Source: Flabesymbios commensalis
Lineage: Eukaryota > Annelida > Polychaeta > Terebellida > Flabelligeridae
Assembly: GCA_964017125.1 (NCBI GenBank)
Contig: OZ024914.1
Coordinates: forward strand, 23,426,451 to 23,490,450
Length of the DNA: 64,000 nt
Direction: 5' to 3'
Position 1 is the stretch's first letter; each line of letters opens with the position of its first letter. The position numbers were made by a program, and so were the translations under genes. Below are positions 57,083 to 64,000 of the stretch, piece after piece. The notes below the pieces were generated by a model. The model was given only the letters and a program-made list of their open reading frames with translations. It ran no database searches and was not told the DNA's origin.

Positions 57083-57310
57083 TTAACCCTTTCAAGCCTG
57101 AGTTCACAATAGTCATCTTCATCCACTACAAGCCGCGAATTGCTGGACTTGTAGTGGATGAAGATGACTTGATGTGGTCTAAAAATGAAAGAAAATTGCC
57201 ATGTATTAGTAAACCAGTTTCATGGAATCTGCTTTCTAAAACCCCTAGTTGTAGGAAAATTAAAGATTTAAAATGATGCTTTAATGCATCGTGAGGGCTT
57301 TAAGGGGTAA
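57083..57310 (+). mobile_element. Family C MITE, hairpin apex deleted
   Basis: TTAACCCTTTCAAGCCTG; CATCCACTACAAGCCGCGAA directly before TTGCTGGACTTGTAGTGGAT: half of the inner stem is gone. Ends GGGCTTTAAGGGGTAA. Confidence 0.78.
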
Positions 57311-57360
57311 ACTGGAAATTGCGTTAGCAATTCCAGCTTCAAATGAATGAAACATAGAAG
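57311..57360. repeat. Family D half hairpin
   Basis: GGAAATTGCGTTAGCAATTC and CAGCTTCAAATGAATGAAAC; the left outer arm is missing. Abuts the C element. Confidence 0.6.
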
Positions 57361-57971
57361 CAAACAATTCAACAGGCTAAACGTCTAAGTGGTGATATGC
57401 ATGATGACAATCACGAAACATAGACAACATGTGCGGCCAAATTACGTCTTGGAAGATAAAAAAAGCTAAATTGGATGCAAAGTGTGCTCATAGTGATGTG
57501 GTACAGACTGCACTTTGTTGTCGTCAGTGTTTATCTATAGTCATCAGGTCATGTGCGTCTTATATATATCACGGAATCAAACCATCTTAGATCCGTGTGG
57601 TCTTTCTTCGTGCGTCTCCTTGTTTGTAAACATATTTAGTGGTGTAAGTAATTTAACTTATTTTGCCAAATATACAGATATCAACACATTTCGACATTCA
57701 CACAGGAAACAAGGTTTCCTTTGTTTTTGACACATATATCGATCATAGCCTACATAAAAAGCATACCTTAGTCAGTTTATTTTATAGCTAACTATCCTAT
57801 GAACCTATTAAATTTGTTTTATTTGTTGCCACATTTTTGTTTAGCAATTGAAATATTTACAATAAAGTAATATCAGGTTTATAATTAGCTGTTTTCTTAT
57901 TTTTCTTTCGGAGAAACAAGTCAAGTAGGCGAAAACGGGATGCAAGATACCAATGCGTCACATATTGCTGA
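57361..57971. other. No recognised gene or repeat
   Basis: AT-rich. Confidence 0.35.
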
Positions 57972-58020
57972 GGTGTTGAAACAATGCTGGACTAACATTT
58001 GATCAACATTGGGTCAGCAT
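57972..58020. repeat. Fb fragment, centre deleted
   Basis: TGTTGAAACAATGCTGGAC and TTGATCAACATTGGGTCAGC. Confidence 0.45.
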
Positions 58021-58137
58021 ACCTTGCTGGTTACAATACCATGCCATGTTTTGATCACACTTAAAAACGACAGATTCCCTTCAAATGTTACAATGATTGC
58101 AACCTGGATGTGCAGAACTTGCATAATATGCAGACAT

Positions 58138-58241
58138 CCCCAACAAACCCGAGGATTTGACCCAGTGTTGTTTCAATATTGGTCCACCGCCTACGGCGCT
58201 GGCCCATTATTGAAACAGCATTGGGTCAAGTGTTTGTTGGG
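58138..58241. repeat. Fb palindrome with compensated ends and apex
   Basis: CCCAACAAAC/GTTTGTTGGG instead of CCCAGCAAAC/GTTTGCTGGG, and apex GCC-TAC-GGC instead of GTC-TAC-GAC. Arms otherwise near perfect. Confidence 0.88.
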
Positions 58242-59310
58242 TTGCTGCTGAACCCGGAGCACGATCAGATGATCTCGTGCGTGTTCACTTGATGTCCGTG
58301 TGTAATGATGGATGGAGTCCCTCTTAGTGACAGGATACATCATGGATTCTAAACATGATTACATTGTTGACGTGGAGCACAAAGTGTGATACGCCATCAC
58401 GCCTTGATATTCTGTTGTCTACGTCTACGAAATGTATACACAAAATTGTGTTGGGGTCGGAAAACGGGTATGCATTATAGGCCATAGTTTAAAACTGACA
58501 AAGCAGCAAAACAAGATGAGTGAAACAAATATTTAAAATTGAAAAAGGCTCATGTATTGCCAATATGAGGTTTGGTACAGAATGGATGAATCCTGTGTTA
58601 CGGTTTACTGTTGTATGGCAGTATACATGTTGATATAGTTTAGTAGAGAAATGTTACACATATTATTATGTTGAGCCTTTTTTCGCTTGTGTTTTACAAC
58701 AAAGACCCGATATTACTTTATTAGTGAAGGATTCCTGTCGTGGTAATGAGGTGATTTTAGAGATTTGTGGCACTTCAGTATGTGTAGGCATAATTATTGA
58801 GAAAGCCATGCATATGAGTATGAACCTGCATGCGTTTAAGAAATGTCCAGGTCGTTCCTATACAAATGATCAATGTACAAGAAATGGATATGGTCTTGAC
58901 GAGTTGATTAAATTATATAAGCACTGGTACGAGGTGACGCAATGTAGCGTATCTATAATTTGGACAGCATTGTAAAATCTCCATCCCTGTGCATCCCATT
59001 CACCCACACAAATATGACTAGATATACATTTGCTAGCCCAATACTTTTGCCATGATATGCAGTTTTTTGATCAACATAGCCACTGCAGAGGATCGCAACA
59101 TATTATTCAATGTTCAAAACACACCACTACATTATTTGCTTTGTCCGACCACTACATTCTTAGCCGGGAATGGAGAGTTATTTTTGATCAAGTACAGACC
59201 AATTATCATGGTGGGCCTATAATGCTATAATTAGTCAGGTGTGACCGAATTGTTTATTAGGAGGGATACACTTTATGGTCGGATGTGTTTTAAGTCAGTT
59301 AAAACCCTCG
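58242..59310. other. No recognised gene or repeat
   Basis: The frame at 58724-58975 is Cys-rich but has no splice signals, signal peptide or known domain. Confidence 0.35.
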
Positions 59311-59387
59311 GAGCTCTACATTCTTAACTGTAGAAAAGGCCTCGGCCTTCGGCCTAGGCCTTTTCCACAGCTGAGAATGTAGAGCTC
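59311..59387. repeat. 77-bp hairpin
   Basis: GAGCTCTACATTCTTAACTG...CAGCTGAGAATGTAGAGCTC; inner AAAAGGCCT/AGGCCTTTT and CGGCCTTCGGCC at the tip. Confidence 0.8.
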
Positions 59388-60245
59388 CTCGGGCTTTATC
59401 CCATACGGAAACCTGAAATGTGATGCAGACTTTTGCTGGGAAGGGGCTGGTTATTTGTCATAGAGTGAACATGTGGAATGGATATTAATCGTACACTATA
59501 ATAAACCGGGTATTTTGTTTTTTTCGTCACTGATTTCATAACACCCTGTGTAGACAGCCGGTAGATAATCGGCTTGGCCGGCTAAACCACCTAGGAAACA
59601 CGAGATATTTATCTGATGTTCACCAGCATTAAATACACATTATTTCAACATCTCAAGTTTGATGGAAAGGGCTTGACACAGAGTTTGGTACACGAAAACG
59701 ATAGAGAATGTCAGATTTGCTTATTTATTATTAAATTTAAGTGCTCTACGATCACTTTAGAATCACATAAAGCATAATTTGGGTATAGTTTCGATTTTTT
59801 TCAATTAGGTGTGATTGTATTACAAGACTTTGCGTTGTCAAGAAATATAATTCAATACAGCCGTTGTAGTGGTTCATTCTTATTAAATTCAAATGTCATT
59901 AATTTTGTTAGTCGCATAGCTATTCAGGTAACCTTCTAACTTTAAAATGAAACACTGCGATATGGTTGTCTTAGCAAAGATTCGTGTCGCCAAGTATTCT
60001 GGAAGAGACATAACGTGCCTGTTTTCACAAACCGACTCAATCTAAATATTTTCCTAAATAGCAGGTCTCAACATTACTAATCAGCGAGCTTAAATGTTGG
60101 TAAAACCGGGCCCTGAACACTGCGGAGTTGGTGGTTCGCTTCAGGATAGATCATTGTCAAATAGAGCTGTCCACGTCTCTCTCGTGATAAGAGGTGTATC
60201 AATATTGATAAACAAAACTGGTTGAAAGCTGATTATATAACAGTG
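59388..60245. other. No gene; possible Fb trace
   Basis: CCTAGGAAACACGAGATATT at 59589 resembles an Fb left end with the rest decayed. Confidence 0.3.
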
Positions 60246-60330
60246 ATTAAGAGGCGGTGGGAGAGCGGTGATAGCTGGAAAACAGATATTAAGAGGTGGT
60301 GGGGAGAGCGGTGATAGCTGGAGAACAGAT
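60246..60330 (+). repeat. Tandem duplication, unit about 42 bp
   Basis: ATTAAGAGG(C/T)GGTGGG...GAGCGGTGATAGCTGGA twice with three changes. Confidence 0.85.
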
Positions 60331-60407
60331 AATACGGAATGATGGATTGTAGCTGACAAGATGACGCGTGACACGTGGCGGTTGAAGCCTTGAAAAAAAA
60401 TAGAAAG

Positions 60408-60470
60408 CAGGCCCAGTGATGGCTCAATACTGGGCCAATATCTGCGACGCTGGCCATGAATTTAACCAAC
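60408..60470. repeat. Fb fragment
   Basis: GGCCCAGTGATGGCTCAATA, apex ATCTGCGACGCTGGCC. Confidence 0.5.
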
Positions 60471-61454
60471 AATTTGCCAATGTGACAGTTTTTACAGCCA
60501 CAAGATACAAACATCGTAATTAACCACAAGCAGGACATTCTTCATTGTATACAATTAAACCTCTATTTATGCCACAACTGAACTCATTCATCATCTCTAG
60601 GAATTTAGTCTAATATACTCTGTCACTTAGTGATTTATAGACGGCTGTCATTCGTTTTGTCTTCTTCGTGATTCTAAAAAATCGTGCTTCATAAAGATTC
60701 CCTGTGAAGAACCATTCAATAATTTGCAATGAAATCCGAGGGAACCTTTGTAAAAGGTTCTCCTGAGTTGCATTGTAAAGTACACTAGGCTTTTCTCATT
60801 TGACATACATTGCATTTTTGTGTTTCAAGTTTAAATTATGAATAAGAAAAGCATGTTGATATAGAGGTTGACATAACAGTATAATTGATTGAGTCATATC
60901 AAAGTAGTGAATTACAGTGTAGTTACTTTGTAATATTACCTGTTGTCTTTCTGGGTGGTCATCATGTCACTGCTGACACCAACTGTCATTGTCACCATGT
61001 CATGACGTGACAATGTGCGCGACACAGTGGTAAAAACAAAGATAAATTAGAAGAATAATTGCATATCATTAATCACCTTCAGCGTGCGTAGGTCTGTTAG
61101 CTGATTATTTCTCCAAACAGTAACGTTATATTATGGTGAAAAAGGAAGATAAATGACATATTGAAAGTACACATAACAGCAGTCTACTTTAAGGTCCAAA
61201 CTGAAAATCAATCATTTAAAGAAGAGTAGGCATTATACGTATGATGTCAATCCAAAACTACATATCACAGCGCAACTAGTACCGGTATTTTGTATTTCTT
61301 AATGTGGTTTATAAATATCTTATATGCCATTGCTCTCAAAGGCTGATTGTAATGTCTTATATGTGTTTCAAAATATACAGTTACAGATGTTATATTTTTG
61401 CACAACATATTTGCACATTTAACACTTATTCAACCTAACGTTGTGATATATATT
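60471..61454. other. No gene; small hairpins
   Basis: ATTGTCACCATGTCATGACG region (60989-61015) is self-complementary (ATTGTCAC/GTGACAAT). Otherwise AT-rich intron. Confidence 0.35.
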
Positions 61455-61686
61455 TTAACCCTTATGGTATTTTTTTTTAAATTTTCAGCCACTTGAAGTT
61501 GTGTATCGCTACCGCGACCCACAACTTCAAGTGGCTGAAAATTACTCATATTTGTTTAATTTGAACAAAAATATTTGCAAATCTTGATGCTTTGATACGC
61601 ATTTCGTAACCAATAACAGTGATTTGGTCGACTAATAAAACAGATTCAAAACGACAATATAATCGTGATCAGCAGGATAAGAGTTA
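61455..61686 (+). mobile_element. Family A' MITE with compensated stem pair
   Basis: TTAACCCTTATGG start; stem CAGCCACTTGAAGTTGTG/CACAACTTCAAGTGGCTG, where other copies have CACCCAC/GTGGGTG. Apex TCGCTACCGCGA. Lies 185 bases before exon 2; the right end is decayed. Confidence 0.78.
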
Positions 61687-61785
61687 TTCCTCGAAGTTCT
61701 GAATTGTAAATTAGCTTGTTACTCAATTCCCAGCTTAAAATGAAGAACATTTGTTTTTCTTTGTATTATGTATTCTGTTATGAAA

Positions 61786-61816
61786 AGTCAAAGAGCAGTA
61801 ACTGCTAACTTCACCA
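61786..61816. repeat. G half palindrome
   Basis: AAAGTCAAAGAGCAGTAACT and GCTAACTT; the second arm is absent. Within intron 1, 55 bases before exon 2. Confidence 0.4.
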
Positions 61817-61870
61817 TGTGTATGGCCATATCAGTATTCTCTGCTAATGATCTCTATGTGTGTGTTTCAG

Positions 61871-62079
61871 ACGGCTGTGATTATAACGGACCTCTGGGGA
61901 TGATCACAGGAGTGATCCAGGACTGGCAGATCACAGCCTCGTCTACATATCCCCAGGATTGGGACGAGGGATGCCATGAGCGCTATGCACGGATCTACCA
62001 GCCTAACGGCATGGGATGGTGCGCCAAGTACAAGTCCTCCTCAGAGTGGCTACAGGTGGATCTGGGAGTGGCTGCTAAG
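61871..62079 (+). CDS. Second coding exon: N-terminal part of a discoidin (F5/8 type C) domain
   Basis: Seen: the acceptor TGTGTTTCAG precedes 209 bases that end AAG|GTAAAC. After the split Asp codon come 69 residues. They start GCDYNGPLGM, followed by ITGVIQDWQITASS, HERYARI, GMGWCAKY and WLQVDLG. Family knowledge: C..PLGM...I.D.QITASS, the AR(L/I) segment, a W-C pair and W(L/I)Q(V/I)DLG are hallmarks of the F5/8 type C domain, a beta-barrel that binds lipids, glycans or collagen outside the cell. Starting the domain right after the signal peptide is the arrangement of DDR-type receptor kinases and Caspr/neurexin-IV; GMGWC resembles the DDR GAWC motif. EDIL3/lactadherin-like proteins cannot be excluded. 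Residues 29-98 of the deduced protein; ends in phase 0. Confidence 0.85.
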
Positions 62080-62499
62080 GTAAACTAGAAAAAACACCGC
62101 TCTTAGGAACAGTTCAGTGCGCTTTTAAAAAACACATTTTCCTTTGAGTTTGTTTGTTAAGTGGACTCTTAAAGCGACTTTTTGTTAAGAACGTTTAGAT
62201 ATAAACAATCTATTCTCAAATACGTTAAACGCGTTTCAGTACTTTCTTATGTCATAAATATAGATACTAATATAAATGCTTTACGAACTGTTCAGTTTTT
62301 TTTGTCAAAAGACTAAACAATAGCAGTGGTAAGAAATCATAGACATTATGCAATGCTGTTATTTGTTTGTGCTTGGACTCTAAAAATAAACACTTACTGC
62401 AGTTGGTCTGTGTACAGCAAAATTGTTTTACAGTTTCAACTATTAAATACACCTTTAAACATCGAAAATAAGAGACTAAAGTGTTTTATTTTCAATTCG
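62080..62499. other. Intron 2, first part
   Basis: AT-rich, without repeat or coding signal. Confidence 0.5.
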
Positions 62500-62687
62500 A
62501 AATAATCGTAAATATCTTAGTTGGTTCTTTCTACTTCATTTGAATACATATGTAATTGTTATCAATCTACGGCCATTTTAAATGTTTTACTCTTTCAACG
62601 TGGGGATCGACTTTAGACGTCAGAATCTGACGTCCATAGACGTCAGATTCTGACGTCTAAAATCGGTCCCCGCACTGAAAGGGTTAA
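62500..62687 (-). mobile_element. Family B MITE just upstream of exon 3
   Basis: Tail block TCGTAAATATCTTAGTTGGT, hairpin GGGGATCGACTTTAGACGTC to GACGTCTAAAATCGGTCCCC, end GCACTGAAAGGGTTAA. Only 29 bases separate it from the exon-3 acceptor, so the branch point probably lies at its TTAAAC end or inside it. Confidence 0.8.
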
Positions 62688-62716
62688 ACATATGCACACA
62701 TGTGATTTCTTCACAG

Positions 62717-62839
62717 ATCACAGGCGTGATGACACAAGGCCGTGGAGATGGCATAGAGTGGGTCACCTCTTTTATGGTGTCATACAGTATGGACGCCTTC
62801 CATTGGCAGTACGTCTCAGATCAGTATGGGAATCAAAGG
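62717..62839 (+). CDS. Third coding exon: middle of the discoidin domain
   Basis: Seen: the acceptor TTCTTCACAG is followed by 41 in-frame codons and the donor AGG|GTAAGTC, phase 0 on both sides. It reads ITGVMTQGRGDGIEWVTSF, then MVSYSMDAFHWQYVSDQYGNQR. Family knowledge: (V/I)TGV.TQGR....WV.S(F/Y), Y(S).D...W is the central signature of F5/8 type C domains, directly continuing the previous exon (WLQVDLGVAAK|ITGV). Deduced residues 99-139. The last third of the domain (the usual RYVRI.P..W....C) was not found in the remaining 1.16 kb, so the gene continues past the window. A family B element ends 29 bases upstream of this exon. Confidence 0.87.
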
Positions 62840-63497
62840 GTAAGTCAGCAGAATTAAAAGATTTAGTTATCAGTGTTGCCAATTTTAATTTGTGGTTCAT
62901 AGTCTTATAAGTGTTTACTTTCATACCACAAAGGGGGAAACAATTAAAGTTTTGTAGTTGATCTCAGTTATATCACACATTTTCCTACGCATTAGTTTTT
63001 GCTTATTTTTTTATATATAATAATACTGTTTTGACAACACAAAACGGAAACTGCGGAAGTCGTTATGTAGCATCAAGAATACAAGTTACTCTTATATCAT
63101 ATTTACTATACAATGTTGAAGAAAGTATTTGGAGGGTTTAATTATTAATCGTATCGACTCCAACAATTTGATCACTCTTGCCCAGGCGTATGTTTGTGGG
63201 ACACATTGGTATGTTTGAACAGACGTCCTATAGATATGTGCACAATAACACACTGTAGACCAAGCCATGGTGCGAACAGCTATCCTATCTGAACACCACA
63301 ATACATACAGATGTCTATCAGAATATCTCCCATTGAACACATCGCCCATTTGAACACGAAGACCAGTACTGTGAAGTTTTTATTTTTTAAATCACACACT
63401 CACGTCCATTTAATCCAGAGGTGACGTCATATGAACTAATACATATTCTGGTATGAGATTTGCTATAGATAAGGGGACTCGAATGGACTACCGACCC
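62840..63497. other. Intron 3, first part
   Basis: No further discoidin exon was recognised; the minus-strand frame at 63092-63349 has no domain features. Confidence 0.45.
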
Positions 63498-63747
63498 TTA
63501 ACCCTCATAGCAATGACCTATTTAATTTAAATTTTCGGTCACTTGAAGTTGTGTCTCGCTACCGCGAAACACAACTTCAAGTGACTAAAAGTTTATGTTA
63601 TTTGTGAAATTTAAGTCCCTATATAATATAAGTGTTTTAAGATTGAAGGCATATTTTACTGTGAACAGCTCGTTATCAGTGTTATAAATGTGCTAATAAC
63701 AACACAGAATGTCTACTGCGTTCGACATCAGGGCTGAAAGGGCTAAG
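63498..63747 (+). mobile_element. Family A' MITE with compensated stem pair
   Basis: CTTAACCCTCATAGCAATGA to GGGCTGAAAGGGCTAAG. TCACTTGAAGTTGTG/CACAACTTCAAGTGA with apex TCGCTACCGCGA; TC faces AA. The outer pair differs from the usual CCACTTG/CAAGTGG. Confidence 0.78.
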
Positions 63748-64000
63748 AAGGACCATATGAGATACTAGCCATGTGTACCATGTTCACTTCATGGACTGAT
63801 CTTGAGAATAATAATATAATCTCACTTTCAAACTGTCTATGGTGATGTCAACATCCGATGATAGGATCTCCGGATTCACAAATACTTACTTCACATAAAG
63901 TTTCTGTTTGTGATGTGACAATACATTAGCTATTTTCCAGCCGTGAATTTACAATGTTTTGTTTTTTAAATGAGAATATTAGCGAAATTTGCATTTTGAA

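Noticed and set aside
58724-58975. Cys-rich 83-codon frame as a possible small secreted protein
   Set aside because: No signal peptide, no splice acceptor before it, and no recognisable cysteine pattern.
61768-61870. Upstream part of the frame leading into exon 2
   Set aside because: A clear TGTGTTTCAG acceptor precedes the domain start; the upstream codons overlap a G half palindrome and have no family similarity.
1-64000. LTR retroelements, virus copies, Polintons or LINE coding regions
   Set aside because: No reverse transcriptase, integrase, capsid or protease-like frame and no long terminal direct repeats were recognised.

Overview
The window looks like non-coding DNA from an animal genome, probably a marine invertebrate. 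A mollusc or other lophotrochozoan is my best guess, but no marker in the sequence fixes the taxon. It is AT-rich, almost without open reading frames, and full of short non-autonomous DNA elements, tRNA-derived SINEs and tetranucleotide arrays. No LINE, LTR element, virus copy or rRNA was recognised.

One gene is supported, on the + strand. Exon 33476-33560 encodes an initiator Met and a signal peptide and ends in splice phase 1. Exons 61871-62079 and 62717-62839 encode most of an N-terminal discoidin (F5/8 type C) domain. The phase fits a direct join over a 28.3 kb intron and gives a 139-residue N-terminus; the rest of the domain lies beyond the window. This layout (signal peptide followed at once by a discoidin domain) occurs in discoidin-domain receptors, Caspr/neurexin-IV proteins and several secreted adhesion proteins, and I cannot choose among them. 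An AG directly before the ATG suggests a non-coding 5' exon upstream. The GC-rich block 8170-9780, with a GC box and good splice donors, is the best candidate for the promoter.

Repeats (labels are mine). A, A' and B are families of about 220-250 bp, mostly bounded by TTAA and ending CCCTTT/AAAGGG, each carrying an internal hairpin. C is a fourth such family of about 230-260 bp. D is a related hairpin seen without clear ends. Fb is a roughly 105-bp near-complete palindrome starting CCCAGCAAACACG, with about 43 copies or fragments here. G is a 63-bp palindrome. TTAA plus CCC ends suggest piggyBac-type MITEs for A-C; Fb and G are unassigned. In several families the two arms have changed together while copies differ from each other, and in A/A' a dinucleotide bubble inside the stem stays unpaired in every well-preserved copy.

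Layout. 1-8170: chains of A/A'/B/C elements, Fb copies, a hAT-like foldback and an old SINE with a decayed minisatellite. 8170-9780: GC-rich candidate promoter. 9780-22000: Fb copies, an inverted GACGTTTCGCCCC minisatellite and long palindromes. 22012-22803: (TTCG)n. 27157-27619: (TTCA)n/(CTCA)n. 33476: first coding exon. 33.6-61.9 kb: intron 1, with repeats, two repeat-poor blocks (46342-47789 and 51120-51370, the latter with a CTCF-like site) and three SINEs with perfect target-site duplications. 61.9-64 kb: discoidin exons with one B and one A' element in their introns.
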